Shown here: piece after piece, positions 1-8,727 of the stretch
Layout: every line of letters starts with the position of its first letter
How positions within the stretch are numbered: the first letter of the stretch is position 1
Assembly (NCBI RefSeq): GCF_003258515.1
Contig: NZ_QGEH01000003.1
Location: forward strand, 1 to 64,000
DNA length: 64,000 nt
Direction of reading: 5' to 3'
Source: Marinobacter bohaiensis
GTDB taxonomy: Bacteria > Pseudomonadota > Gammaproteobacteria > Pseudomonadales > Oleiphilaceae
The notes under the pieces: model-generated
Seen by the model: only the letters and a program-made list of their open reading frames with translations
Told to the model about the DNA's origin: nothing
Database searches by the model: none
Translations under genes and position numbers: made by a program

Positions 1-4
1 TTTT

Positions 5-122
5 TGCCTGACGACCATAGCGGTCCGGAACCACCTGATCCCATCCCGAACTCAGAAGTGAAACGGACCTGCGCCGATGGTAGTGTGGCATGGCCCATGC
101 GAGAGTAGGTCATCGTCAGGCT
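5..122 (+). rRNA. rrf: 5S ribosomal RNA
   Basis: This is the 5S rRNA of the large ribosomal subunit. The 5' segment at 6-14 pairs perfectly with 113-121 to close helix I, and the conserved internal blocks CCGAACTCAGAAGTGAAAC and GCGCCGATGGTAGTGTGG are present. Only the 5S gene lies in the window, so the 16S and 23S genes of the operon should be just upstream of position 1. A terminator follows directly. Confidence 0.97.
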
Positions 123-135
123 CCTAAATAAAACA

Positions 136-167
136 GCCCCGACAGCGAAAGCTGCCGGGGCTTTTTT
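136..167 (+). terminator. Rho-independent terminator of the rRNA operon
   Basis: An 11-bp stem with one A-C mismatch (136-146 with 151-161) and a GAAA loop is followed by six T residues. It lies 14 bases after the 5S gene and ends the rRNA transcript. Confidence 0.85.
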
Positions 168-432
168 ATTTGGGATACGTGGGTCTCTGTCACTACAACG
201 GCCCCATGCGACAAGCTCGCCAACGGCGAGCGCAGGACGTCGGAGCCTGCGACGACGGGCCCGAAGGGCCGAACGCCGCCAGGCGTGAGCACAGTAGGTT
301 AACGTCACACCGCAGCCTACACCAACACCCAATGGACGCACCGCTTCCAGGGTTATATCATCCCCGCATCATTCCAAATGCCCGCGCCCTCCCAGGGATG
401 CCGGGTACGCACCGGAAACCGATCAGGACCCT
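168..432. other. Intergenic region with two short hairpins
   Basis: No convincing gene is seen between the rRNA terminator and the HolD-like gene. Two perfect inverted repeats stand out: 215-221 with 225-231 (7 bp, AAC loop) and 258-262 with 266-270 (5 bp, GAA loop). They could belong to a REP-like intergenic repeat or an RNA structure, but this cannot be settled from one copy. Confidence 0.4.
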
Positions 433-1239
433 ATGACACCGACCGAAGCCGAACGTCAGTACTACCTCTCGCGTATGGGCATACAGCTCTGGTATGCGCG
501 ATCGGCTGTACCGGGGGCGGCTCCGACGCCGGATCTCGACTTCAGCGAGTCGGAAGCACCTGAAGAGGTTCCGGACCGCTCATCGGCGCCAGTCCGTCTG
601 CCCGCGAGCAAGGGCAGTGTCAAGGCTTTGATGCAGAGTATCGACGATGGCAAGGAGTCGGCGACTCCAGAGAAGCCGGCCGCTCAAGATGCACCTTCAC
701 CCCGGGAGGTCGCCGGGCCCGCGGCAGAGACTGAAAATAAGCCCGGGATGGCTTCGACTGCCCCCCAGGAATCCCCTGCGGAAACGGTCGCTGCCTCACC
801 GCTCGACAACGTCAGCCTGGACATGGGTGTCTGGAGCGGGAAGCGGTTTACGCTGCTTAGCGCTCTGTCCGGGGAGGTCAGCGCCGAGCTGCAGTCGCAA
901 CTGGCGGAGAACATTCTGCGTGCCTTGGGCGACGATGACGTACAGCATCGTCGGCTGGGGTGGCCGGTTTTCAACAATCCGAGAGTTATGCGGGGCGGTG
1001 GGCAGCAGCTTGAACGTTTGCTGGAGGCGCTGCGTGAATCGATCATTGGTGAGCGTCGCCTGGTGTGTCTGGGCGCTCTTCATGAGGAGCAAGGAACCGA
1101 TAAAGCGCTTCTGGCTCACTTGTCAAGTGCAGACGACCGGCTGTCCGGAGAGGACCCACTGGCCGCCCTCGCCGCCGATCCTGCCCGCAAGCGGGCGCTC
1201 TGGACGCTGCTTCAGGAGCAGGTGTCCGGGGTATCGTGA
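433..1239 (+). CDS. holD: HolD-like DNA polymerase III psi subunit (cryptic, long form)
   Basis: This is probably the psi subunit of the DNA polymerase III clamp loader complex, which links the clamp loader through chi to SSB. The N terminus carries YYLSRMGIQLW (residues 9-19), matching the LGIxxW motif of E. coli HolD. The C terminus has PARKRALWTLLQ, matching HolD's TARAALWQQI. At 268 residues it is about twice the length of E. coli psi. The extra length is a Pro/Ala/Glu-rich, probably disordered stretch at about residues 35-120. A large, cryptic psi encoded next to rimI is known in pseudomonads, and E. coli has the same holD-rimI order. The stop codon overlaps the rimI start. A generic pipeline would probably call it hypothetical. 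Confidence 0.7.
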   Translation: MTPTEAERQYYLSRMGIQLWYARSAVPGAAPTPDLDFSESEAPEEVPDRSSAPVRLPASKGSVKALMQSIDDGKESATPEKPAAQDAPSPREVAGPAAETENKPGMASTAPQESPAETVAASPLDNVSLDMGVWSGKRFTLLSALSGEVSAELQSQLAENILRALGDDDVQHRRLGWPVFNNPRVMRGGGQQLERLLEALRESIIGERRLVCLGALHEEQGTDKALLAHLSSADDRLSGEDPLAALAADPARKRALWTLLQEQVSGVS

Positions 1240-1727
1240 TGAGCGCCGGTGACGCCTACCGTATTGGTTTGAAAAACGACTGGGGCATTTCCCCTCTGCA
1301 GTTGGAAGACCTGCCTGCGGTGATGGAAGTCGAGCGTGGCGGCTATTCCCACCCCTGGAAGGAATCTGTTTTCCGAGACTGTTTCCGTCCGGACTATCGG
1401 CTATGGCGGTTGTCCGACGGCGAGGCGCTGGGCGGATACGCCGTCGTTGCCTACCTTTTCGACGAAGCCCACCTCCTGAACCTGTGTGTCGCCAGAGACT
1501 ATCGCAGTGTGGGAGCGGGGCGCCGCCTGCTACGCCACCTCCTCCGTGAGTCTTTCGGCGATGGCATGCAGCGGCTCATTCTCGAGGTTCGGCGCTCTAA
1601 TCAGGTGGCTGCCGGACTGTACCGCTCCGAAGGGTTCGAACAGATTGGTGAGCGCCGGGGGTACTATCCGGGCGTACCGGAGCGGGAAGATGCCCTGGTC
1701 TTCGCCCTGGAAGCTCCGGTAGGCTGA
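1239..1727 (+). CDS. rimI: Ribosomal protein S18 alanine N-acetyltransferase
   Basis: RimI is a GNAT-family enzyme that transfers acetyl from acetyl-CoA to the N-terminal alanine of ribosomal protein S18. The GNAT acetyl-CoA motif is seen as YRSVGAGRRLLRHLL in the middle of the protein. It is followed by LEVRRSNQVAAGLYRSEGF and the terminal Tyr-rich YYPG segment typical of RimI. The ATG at 1239 overlaps the TGA of the HolD-like gene, which implies translational coupling. A GTG at 1236 is a less likely start. The length of 162 residues is close to the family norm of about 150. Confidence 0.92.
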   Translation: MSAGDAYRIGLKNDWGISPLQLEDLPAVMEVERGGYSHPWKESVFRDCFRPDYRLWRLSDGEALGGYAVVAYLFDEAHLLNLCVARDYRSVGAGRRLLRHLLRESFGDGMQRLILEVRRSNQVAAGLYRSEGFEQIGERRGYYPGVPEREDALVFALEAPVG

Positions 1728-1728
1728 C

Positions 1729-2303
1729 GTGGGCATCACGCCAGAGCTTTTCTCATCGGTCTGGCTATGGTTGACGAACATCGCCCTGCTCGGTGTGGTG
1801 GTATGGGCCGTTCGTGAGGCTGACTGGGATCAGGTGGCCGTCGAACGTCTTTTTCAGCACAGCTTCTTTGCCAGCGTCCTGCTGCTGTTTCTGTTATGGC
1901 AGCTGCGGGCCGGTCTATCCCTGGGGCTAACGAGCCATCTCCTGGGGATGAAGCTCTTTCGACGTTCGGCATCAGTGGGCTGGTCACCGTCGTAATGCCC
2001 GCTGTGGTGAGCTATGAAGTGATGCTCTGGGAGCGCCGCCGCGGATTTCGCCTGTTTTTCGTCTACCTGTTTTTCTGCGGCTTTTTTGGGGCTGCGCTGG
2101 CTTTTCCCGGCAGCGGGTTATTGATGGTGTTGTTGCTCTGGCTTGCGGATGTCTATTCCTGGCGCGTGCTGGTCCACGAGTATCTCCGTTACCTGCCTCT
2201 GATTATGTTGCCGGAAGCTTTTGTAAACGGCGTTGTGGTTACCGGGCTGATGATCTTCCACCCGCAACGCCTGATCACCCTCGATGAAAGCCGCTATCTC
2301 TGA
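1729..2303 (+). pseudogene. Broken CbiM/ECF-type membrane permease gene
   Basis: Two reading frames together look like one multi-pass permease of the energy-coupling-factor (CbiM-like) type common in Pseudomonas relatives. From the GTG at 1729 frame one encodes the N-terminal half, including LWLTNIALLGVVVWAV and LWQLRAGLSLGL, up to about HLLGMKLF. Frame three then carries STFGISGLVTVVMP through FFVYLFFCGFFGAALAF and LPLIMLPEAFVNGVVVTG. From my memory of the family about 30 central residues are missing at the junction near 1958-1964, and the frame shifts there. This fits an internal deletion whose size is not a multiple of three. A second start at 1896 could only yield a C-terminal fragment. 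An assembly error is the main alternative. Confidence 0.65.
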
Positions 2304-2306
2304 TGG

Positions 2307-2336
2307 TTCGCGTCTGCGCGCCTCAGAATTTATAAT
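2307..2336 (+). promoter_or_regulatory. Candidate sigma-70 promoter of prfC
   Basis: A perfect TATAAT lies at 2331-2336, about 48 bases before the prfC start. The best -35 match, TTCGCG at 2307-2312 with an 18-base spacer, is weak. Confidence 0.35.
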
Positions 2337-2383
2337 GGTGGGCTTTCCAGTTCATTGGTTCCAACTTTCAGGCTGTTATCACT

Positions 2384-3964
2384 ATGACGTCGCTTCCCGC
2401 GGAAATCGAAAAGCGTCGGACGTTTGCGATCATCTCGCACCCGGACGCCGGTAAGACCACCATCACCGAGAAAGTCCTGCTCTTCGGTCAGGCGCTACAG
2501 ACCGCGGGGACGGTCAAGGGCAAGAAATCCGGTCAGCATGCCAAGTCCGACTGGATGGAGATGGAGAAAGAGCGGGGGATTTCCGTTACGACATCCGTCA
2601 TGCAGTTTCCCTATTCCGACAAGCTGGTGAACCTGCTGGATACGCCGGGTCACGAAGACTTCTCGGAGGACACCTATCGCACGCTCACGGCCGTCGACTC
2701 CTGTCTGATGGTCATCGACAGCGCCAAGGGTGTCGAGGAGCGGACCATCAAGCTGATGGAAGTCACTCGCCTGCGCGATACCCCGATTCTCACGTTCATG
2801 AACAAGCTGGACCGGGATACCCGGGACCCGATCGAGCTGATGGACGAGGTGGAGGACGTTCTCAAGATCGCCTGCGCGCCGGTCACCTGGCCGATCGGTA
2901 TGGGTAAGAACTTCAAGGGCGTCTACCATCTGCTGCGTGATGAGGTGATCCTGTACCAGAGTGGCCAGGGTCATACGATCCAGGAGAAACGGATCATCAG
3001 CGGCCTCGACAGCCCCGAGCTTGATGAGGCCATCGGCGCCTACGCCCAGGACCTGCGCGACGAGATCGAACTGGTCAAGGGCGCTTCCCACGAGTTTGAG
3101 CTGGAGGCCTTCCTGAAGGGCGAGCTGACGCCGGTGTTCTTCGGTACGGCACTGGGTAATTTTGGCGTGGATCATATGCTGGATGGACTGGTCGAGTGGG
3201 CGCCGTCACCGCAGCCGCGCGCGACCGATCAGCGCCAGGTCGAGCCGGCCGAAGACGGGTTCTCGGGCTTTGTGTTCAAAATCCAGGCGAACATGGACCC
3301 GCAGCACCGGGACCGGGTTGCCTTCCTGCGTATCGTGTCCGGCCGTTACAGCCAGGGCATGAAAGCGCGGCATTCGCGTATCGGTAAAGACGTGCGCCTG
3401 GCCGACGCGTTGACGTTCATGGCCGGAGACCGGACCCAGGCCGACGAAGCCTATGCTGGCGATATTATCGGCCTGCACAATCACGGCACGATCCAGCTAG
3501 GCGACACGTTCACCGCTGGCGAGAACATGAAGTTCACTGGCATCCCCAACTTCGCTCCGGAATTATTCCGGCGTATCCAGCTCAAGGACCCGCTCAAGGC
3601 CAAGCAGCTGCAAAAGGGACTGATCCAGCTGTCCGAGGAAGGCGCCGTGCAGGTTTTTCGACCGATGAAGAACAACGACCTGATCGTCGGTGCGGTCGGT
3701 GTCCTGCAGTTCGATGTGGTCGTGGCGCGACTGAAAAGCGAATACAAGGTAGAGGCCGTCTACGAGCCCATCAACGTTGCCACCGCCCGCTGGATTACCT
3801 GCGAAGATGCCAAAACCCTGGATCAGTTCGAGCGCAAGGCCTACGACAATCTGGCGCTGGACGGCAGCGACCGGCTAACCTATATCGCGCCGACGATGGT
3901 TAACCTGCAACTGGCCCAGGAACGCCATCCGGACGTGAAGTTCAACAAGACCCGGGAGCACTGA
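2384..3964 (+). CDS. prfC: Peptide chain release factor 3 (RF3)
   Basis: RF3 is a translational GTPase that removes RF1 or RF2 from the ribosome after peptide release. The G domain motifs are clear: SHPDAGKTT (residues 18-26), DTPGHEDF (near 86) and NKLD (near 140). EKERGISV marks the switch I region. The length of 526 residues is normal for the family. It sits upstream of a TatD-family gene, recalling the E. coli prfC-yjjV neighbourhood. I see nothing abnormal in the frame. Confidence 0.97.
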   Translation: MTSLPAEIEKRRTFAIISHPDAGKTTITEKVLLFGQALQTAGTVKGKKSGQHAKSDWMEMEKERGISVTTSVMQFPYSDKLVNLLDTPGHEDFSEDTYRTLTAVDSCLMVIDSAKGVEERTIKLMEVTRLRDTPILTFMNKLDRDTRDPIELMDEVEDVLKIACAPVTWPIGMGKNFKGVYHLLRDEVILYQSGQGHTIQEKRIISGLDSPELDEAIGAYAQDLRDEIELVKGASHEFELEAFLKGELTPVFFGTALGNFGVDHMLDGLVEWAPSPQPRATDQRQVEPAEDGFSGFVFKIQANMDPQHRDRVAFLRIVSGRYSQGMKARHSRIGKDVRLADALTFMAGDRTQADEAYAGDIIGLHNHGTIQLGDTFTAGENMKFTGIPNFAPELFRRIQLKDPLKAKQLQKGLIQLSEEGAVQVFRPMKNNDLIVGAVGVLQFDVVVARLKSEYKVEAVYEPINVATARWITCEDAKTLDQFERKAYDNLALDGSDRLTYIAPTMVNLQLAQERHPDVKFNKTREH

Positions 3965-3981
3965 GCCGGGCGGGGTCTGTC

Positions 3982-4752
3982 ATGCTGATCGATGCCCACT
4001 GCCATTTCGACTACCCCTGTTTTGATGGCCGGCGCGCAGCGGTGCTGGCCGAGTGCCGCTCTGCAGGAGTGGCTGGGCTGGTTATTCCCGGGGTAAGGGC
4101 CCGTGACTGGGATCGTGTTCAGGCTGTGGCGTCCGAGTCCCCGGCGTTGCGTTACTGCCTCGGGATTCATCCCTGGTTCATTGGCGAACATGGCCCTGAC
4201 GATCTGGAGGGCCTGGAAACGCGGCTTGCCAGCTCTCCCGAAGGCTGTGTCGCGCTGGGAGAATGTGGGTTGGACTGCGTCCGGGGGGATCTGGAACAGC
4301 AGCTGCCCTGGTTCGAGGCCCAGATTGACATCGCTGCGGCCTGCGCCATGCCGCTGGTTATCCACTCGGTGCGAACCCACGACGAGGTGGGCGCGTGCCT
4401 GCGCCGCCGCCAGTTTAGCGGCCGGAGTCTGGTCCACGGCTTTTCCGGCAGTCCGGAGCAGGCGCTGGCGCTGGTTCGCCAGGGGTGTTTCCTGGGCGTG
4501 GGTGGGGTAATTACCTATCACCGGGCGGCCAAAACCCGGCGTGCGCTGGCCCGCGCTCCGCTTGACCACCTGGTGCTCGAAACTGACGCGCCGGACATGC
4601 CGCCGGAAGGTGTCGCCAAAGGTGATAACGCACCGATCGCGCTGCCGCGGGTGTTCCGGGCCCTGTGTGACCTGCGGGACGAGCCCGAGGCGCGGATCCG
4701 GGAACAGCTCCAGCGTAACGTGGAAGCCCTCTACGGAACCCACTGGCACTGA
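3982..4752 (+). CDS. TatD-family metal-dependent hydrolase (YjjV-like)
   Basis: This is a TIM-barrel metallohydrolase of the TatD DNase family. The metal ligands are visible as IDAHCHFD at the N terminus, GIHPWF, GECGLD, VIHSV, VHGFSG and LETDAPD in order. This covers the full family pattern in 256 residues. It starts with ATG 17 bases after prfC and is probably cotranscribed with it. The position next to prfC suggests the YjjV subgroup. The true substrate, DNA or otherwise, cannot be read from the sequence. Confidence 0.9.
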   Translation: MLIDAHCHFDYPCFDGRRAAVLAECRSAGVAGLVIPGVRARDWDRVQAVASESPALRYCLGIHPWFIGEHGPDDLEGLETRLASSPEGCVALGECGLDCVRGDLEQQLPWFEAQIDIAAACAMPLVIHSVRTHDEVGACLRRRQFSGRSLVHGFSGSPEQALALVRQGCFLGVGGVITYHRAAKTRRALARAPLDHLVLETDAPDMPPEGVAKGDNAPIALPRVFRALCDLRDEPEARIREQLQRNVEALYGTHWH

Positions 4753-4784
4753 CTTGGTCGGCATAATTGGGCGTGAAAAGGGGC

Positions 4785-4813
4785 TTGGCACCACTGGTTC
4801 GACCCTGTATACT
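4785..4813 (+). promoter_or_regulatory. Sigma-70 promoter of rplM-rpsI
   Basis: TTGGCA (4785-4790) and TATACT (4808-4813) are separated by exactly 17 bases. Transcription would begin near 4820, giving a leader of about 140 bases before rplM. That is long enough for autogenous control by L13. Confidence 0.7.
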
Positions 4814-4962
4814 TCGCGCCCTGGCTTTTCAAGGCGATGTATCCATCTCAGCCCCGAATGGTGCACCGCCACAAGTAAATATGGTCGAAGGTCTCCGTAT
4901 AGCGCATGGCGCTGGTTTGCGGTGATCTTTAACGTTCGTTTTAAGCGTACAAGGCGGAATCA

Positions 4963-5391
4963 ATGAAGACTCTGAGTGCGAAACCAGAAAGCGTAAAGCG
5001 TGACTGGTACGTTGTGGACGCAGCCGGCAAGACGCTGGGTCGTCTGTCAACCGAAATCGCCCTTCGTCTGCGGGGCAAGCATAAGCCGGAATATACTCCC
5101 CACGTCGACACGGGCGATTACATCGTTGTGATCAACGCTGAGCAGGTTCGTGTGACTGGTAAGAAAGCCGGTGCTAAAAAGTATTACCACCACACCGGGT
5201 TCCCGGGTGGTATCCGTGAGATCAACTTCGAGAAGCTGATCGACAAGGCGCCTGAACAGGTGATCGCGCATTCCGTCAAGGGCATGCTGCCGAAGGGACC
5301 GCTGGGTCGCGCCATGTTCAAGAAGCTGAAAATCTACGCCGGTGCTGAGCATCCGCATGCAGCCCAGCAGCCCAAAGAACTCGACATCTAA
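4963..5391 (+). CDS. rplM: 50S ribosomal protein L13
   Basis: L13 is an early-assembly protein of the large subunit. The 142-residue product has the usual L13 layout: the N-terminal [17 protein letters not shown], the [10 protein letters not shown] core, [10 protein letters not shown] and MLPKGPLGR. It heads the universal rplM-rpsI operon, with rpsI 12 bases downstream. The long leader between its promoter and the start is a likely site of translational feedback, as reported for this operon in enterobacteria. Confidence 0.98.
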   Translation: MKTLSAKPESVKRDWYVVDAAGKTLGRLSTEIALRLRGKHKPEYTPHVDTGDYIVVINAEQVRVTGKKAGAKKYYHHTGFPGGIREINFEKLIDKAPEQVIAHSVKGMLPKGPLGRAMFKKLKIYAGAEHPHAAQQPKELDI

Positions 5392-5403
5392 CGGAAGGCG
5401 AAT

Positions 5404-5796
5404 ATGTCTGTAGCACAAAATTACGGTACTGGTCGCCGCAAAACTTCCGCGGCGCGTGTATTCATCAAGCCGGGTAGCGGCAACATCACCATCAACAACC
5501 GCACCATTGAGCAGTTCTTTGGTCGCGAAACCCTGCAGATGATTGTTCGTCAGCCGCTGGTTCTGACCGAGTCAGAAGAGCGTTTTGACATCAAGATCAC
5601 TGTAGAAGGCGGTGGCACCAGTGGCCAGGCCGGCGCCATTCGCCACGGTCTGACTCGTGCCCTGATGGATTACGATGAATCCCTGCGTCCGACCCTTCGC
5701 AAAGCGGGCTACGTTACCCGTGACGCGCGTGGTGTTGAGCGTAAGAAAGTGGGTCTGCGGAAAGCGCGTAAGCGTCCTCAGTACTCCAAGCGTTGA
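5404..5796 (+). CDS. rpsI: 30S ribosomal protein S9
   Basis: S9 sits in the head of the small subunit, and its basic C-terminal tail reaches the P-site tRNA. The sequence shows [14 protein letters not shown] at the N terminus, [14 protein letters not shown] in the middle and the expected tail RKRPQYSKR. The length is 130 residues. It follows rplM with a ribosome binding site in the short gap, and the operon terminator lies 20 bases after the stop. Confidence 0.98.
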   Translation: MSVAQNYGTGRRKTSAARVFIKPGSGNITINNRTIEQFFGRETLQMIVRQPLVLTESEERFDIKITVEGGGTSGQAGAIRHGLTRALMDYDESLRPTLRKAGYVTRDARGVERKKVGLRKARKRPQYSKR

Positions 5797-5815
5797 TCCA
5801 GCGCTGCTTTTTCGA

Positions 5816-5844
5816 AAAAGCCCGGTTTTACCGGGCTTTTTTTT
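5816..5844 (+). terminator. Rho-independent terminator of rplM-rpsI
   Basis: Positions 5816-5826 and 5830-5840 form an 11-bp perfect stem around a TTT loop, followed by more T residues. Confidence 0.88.
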
Positions 5845-6031
5845 GTCTACACTTCGGGTTGATGCAAACTTGCCGGCGGGGGTAGCAAGGTTTGGGCCCC
5901 GCCGGCGTCAGCTTGTCAGGGTTTGGTTATTTCATTACCATTTTTTCGGACTCATTTTCGGGTTGTGAAGTCTAATACGATGTGCGGCCTATAAAAATCA
6001 GCTTCGCATCGCCTGATGGGAGAAAACTATA

Positions 6032-6628
6032 ATGAATAACGGCGACGTGAGCCGCAGCCGGCGTCGATTCCTCATTGGGGCGACCTCCGCAGTGGGAGGT
6101 ATCGGCGTCGTGGGGGCAGCAGTGCCTTTCGTAGCATCCTGGAACCCAAGTGCAAAAGCGGAGGCCGCAGGCGCGCCGGTCTCGGTCAACATTGCGAAAT
6201 TAGAGCCCGGCCAGCAAGTAACGGTTGAGTGGCGGGGCAAACCGGTGTGGATCGTGCGCCGCACCGACGAGATGCTGGAAAGCATCGAAAAGCTGAATGA
6301 TCGAGTCAAGGACCCCGAGTCGACGCAGGCTTCCCAGCAGCCTTCCTATATAGAGAGCGTCTACCGCTCGCTGAAACCTGATATTGCCGTTCTGGTCGGA
6401 ATCTGTACCCATCTTGGCTGTGTGCCGAGCTACCGGCCGGAAGTGGCGCCTGCCGATCTCGGGGATGACTGGCTGGGCGGTTTCTTTTGTCCCTGCCACG
6501 GATCCCATTACGACCTCGCGGGCCGGGTCTATTCCAGTCAGCCTGCGCCCCTGAATCTGGAAGTCCCGCCTTACCGCTATGATTCCGACAACACCCTGAC
6601 CGTTGGACTGGATCCGGAGGCCGCGTGA
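6032..6628 (+). CDS. petA: Ubiquinol-cytochrome c reductase, Rieske iron-sulfur subunit
   Basis: This is the Rieske protein of the cytochrome bc1 complex. It takes one electron from ubiquinol and passes it to cytochrome c1 at the outer face of the inner membrane. SRRRFLIG near residue 10 is a twin-arginine (Tat) signal, followed by one hydrophobic segment that stays as membrane anchor. The 2Fe-2S cluster ligands are in CTHLGC (from residue 125) and CPCHGSHYDLAGRV (from 153). It overlaps petB by 4 bases and leads the petABC operon. Confidence 0.97.
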   Translation: MNNGDVSRSRRRFLIGATSAVGGIGVVGAAVPFVASWNPSAKAEAAGAPVSVNIAKLEPGQQVTVEWRGKPVWIVRRTDEMLESIEKLNDRVKDPESTQASQQPSYIESVYRSLKPDIAVLVGICTHLGCVPSYRPEVAPADLGDDWLGGFFCPCHGSHYDLAGRVYSSQPAPLNLEVPPYRYDSDNTLTVGLDPEAA

Positions 6629-7860
6629 TGCAGAAGCTCATAAAGTGGATTGATGCACGACTCCCGATCATCGATGCCTATAACAAGCATCTCGGCCAGT
6701 ACTACGCCCCCAAGAACTTCAACATCTGGTACTTCTTCGGGTCACTGGCGATGCTGGTCCTGGTTAACCAACTGGTGACCGGAATCTGGCTGACGATGAG
6801 CTATAACCCCTCCGCTGAGGGCGCGTTTGCATCCGTCGAATACATCATGCGGGATGTGGAGTGGGGCTGGTTGCTGCGATACCTGCACTCGACCGGCGCC
6901 TCGGCCTTTTTCGTTGTAGTCTACCTGCATATGTTCCGCGGGCTGATGTACGGTTCCTATCAAAAGCCCCGGGAACTGATCTGGATCTTCGGGATGCTGA
7001 TCTACCTGGTATTGATGGCGGAAGCGTTCATGGGTTACCTGCTGCCCTGGGGGCAGATGTCCTACTGGGGAGCGCAGGTTATCGTCAACCTGTTCGGTGC
7101 CATCCCGGTGATCGGTGAGGATCTGTCCCTCTGGATCCGCGGCGACTATCTGATCTCCGGCATCACGCTTAACCGGTTCTTTGCCTTGCACGTCATTGCC
7201 CTGCCGATCGTGCTCCTTGGGCTGGTGGTGCTGCATATCCTGGCTTTACATGAGGTTGGTTCCAACAACCCGGACGGGATCGACATCAAGAAGAACAAGG
7301 ACGAAAACGGTATTCCCAAAGACGGTATCCCGTTTCATCCCTATTACACCGTGCACGACCTGCTTGGGGTCGGGGTTTTCCTGTTTATATTCTGCGTGGT
7401 GGTCTTCTTCTTCCCCGAAATGGGCGGCCTGTTTCTCGAAAAGCCCAACTTCGAGCCAGCCAACGCACTCAAGACACCTGAGCACATTGCGCCGGTCTGG
7501 TACTTCACGCCTTTCTACGCCATGTTGCGTGCGGTCACGGTGGATCTGTTCGGCTTGCCGGCGAAGTTCTGGGGCGTGGTGGTCATGGGGGCGGCCATCG
7601 CCATCCTGTTCGTGTTGCCCTGGCTGGACCGAAGTCCAGTGCGGTCGATCCGTTACAAGGGCCTGCCCAGCAAGATCGCCCTGGCGGTATTTGCCATCAG
7701 TTTTGTGATTCTCGGCTATCTCGGAATCATGCCGGCCACTGCTGGTCGGACCGCGTTGGCCCAGCTGTTGACCGTCCTGTACTTTCTCTACTTTCTCCTG
7801 ATGCCGTTCTACACAAGGATGGAAACAACAAAACCGGTACCGGAAAGGGTGACAGGCTGA
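6625..7860 (+). CDS. petB: Cytochrome b of the bc1 complex
   Basis: Cytochrome b is the membrane core of the bc1 complex and holds both b hemes and the Qo and Qi quinone sites. The 411-residue protein has multiple hydrophobic helices. Heme-binding helices include YLHSTGASAFFVVVYLHMFR and RFFALHVIALPIVLLGLVVL. The Qo-site motif is present as PVWYF rather than the canonical PEWYF. The length fits a full-length proteobacterial cytochrome b. It overlaps petA and petC. Confidence 0.97.
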   Translation: MMQKLIKWIDARLPIIDAYNKHLGQYYAPKNFNIWYFFGSLAMLVLVNQLVTGIWLTMSYNPSAEGAFASVEYIMRDVEWGWLLRYLHSTGASAFFVVVYLHMFRGLMYGSYQKPRELIWIFGMLIYLVLMAEAFMGYLLPWGQMSYWGAQVIVNLFGAIPVIGEDLSLWIRGDYLISGITLNRFFALHVIALPIVLLGLVVLHILALHEVGSNNPDGIDIKKNKDENGIPKDGIPFHPYYTVHDLLGVGVFLFIFCVVVFFFPEMGGLFLEKPNFEPANALKTPEHIAPVWYFTPFYAMLRAVTVDLFGLPAKFWGVVVMGAAIAILFVLPWLDRSPVRSIRYKGLPSKIALAVFAISFVILGYLGIMPATAGRTALAQLLTVLYFLYFLLMPFYTRMETTKPVPERVTG

Positions 7861-8618
7861 TGAGACAACTGATTGCGGGTTTTTTCATAATGTGCCTGCC
7901 GGCCCTGAGTCTGGCCGCAGGTGGGGCCGGCATTCCGCTTGACCACATGGAGCCGGACCATGCCAATAAATCCTCCCTGCAGAGGGGCGCGGCCCTGTTT
8001 ACCAATTACTGCATGGGATGCCATTCCATGGAGTATGCCCGTTACAAGCGGGTGGCCAATGACCTGGGGATCCCCGAGGAACTCTACGAGGAGAACCTGA
8101 TTTTCACCGGCGCCAAGATTGGCGAGTTGATGAAGATCAGTATGGACAAGGAGCAGGCCAAGGCCTGGTTCGGCAACCCGCCGCCGGACCTGACGCTGGA
8201 GTCGCGGCTGCGCGGTGAGGACTGGATCTACTCCTATATGCGTGGCTTTTACAAGGATGAATCCCGTCCGCTGGGGGTCAACAACGTCGTGTTTTCCAAC
8301 GTCGGCATGCCGCATGTGTTGGTGGACCTGCAGGGGCTGTGCGCCGTGGAGCCGCAGATCGGCGGGCGCGCCAGCGTCGATCCGCTCAGTGGCAGCGTCG
8401 TCAATGACACGGTCTGCCCCGAGTGGGCCACCGAAGGCTCGATGACGCCCAAGGAGTATGACGCCGCCATGTATGATCTGACCAATTTCCTGTCTTACAT
8501 GGGGGACCCGGTCAAACTGGAGCGAGAGCGGCTGGGGCTGTTTGTTCTGATCTTTATCGCGATTTTCTTCGTGTTTGCCTACCTGCTCAATCGCGAGTAC
8601 TGGAAAGACGTACACTAA
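7860..8618 (+). CDS. petC: Cytochrome c1 of the bc1 complex
   Basis: Cytochrome c1 accepts electrons from the Rieske protein and hands them to soluble cytochrome c. A signal peptide (residues 1-20, ending LSLAAG) is followed by the covalent heme site CMGCH at 51-55. A C-terminal helix, LFVLIFIAIFFVFAYLL, anchors it in the inner membrane with the heme domain in the periplasm. The start ATG overlaps the petB stop. The length is 252 residues. Confidence 0.96.
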   Translation: MRQLIAGFFIMCLPALSLAAGGAGIPLDHMEPDHANKSSLQRGAALFTNYCMGCHSMEYARYKRVANDLGIPEELYEENLIFTGAKIGELMKISMDKEQAKAWFGNPPPDLTLESRLRGEDWIYSYMRGFYKDESRPLGVNNVVFSNVGMPHVLVDLQGLCAVEPQIGGRASVDPLSGSVVNDTVCPEWATEGSMTPKEYDAAMYDLTNFLSYMGDPVKLERERLGLFVLIFIAIFFVFAYLLNREYWKDVH

Positions 8619-8627
8619 AGAATCAGG

Positions 8628-8633
8628 TATAAT
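8628..8633 (+). promoter_or_regulatory. Candidate -10 element for sspA
   Basis: A perfect TATAAT is preceded by GG rather than the TG of an extended -10. I find no good -35 at 16-18 bases, so the call is tentative. It lies 95 bases before sspA. Confidence 0.35.
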
Positions 8634-8727
8634 GGCAGTTTTCGCCGATCCCAGCGGGAGCCAGTTGGCTTGCCGCTGGATTTTCCGTTTTGCCACCTCT
8701 GTGTTCATGTAATCGTGGAGTAGTTCT

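Noticed and set aside
170-436. An 88-codon frame after the 5S rRNA
   Set aside because: It begins at the rRNA terminator with no ribosome binding site, is Arg/His/Pro-rich, and ends just inside the HolD-like gene.
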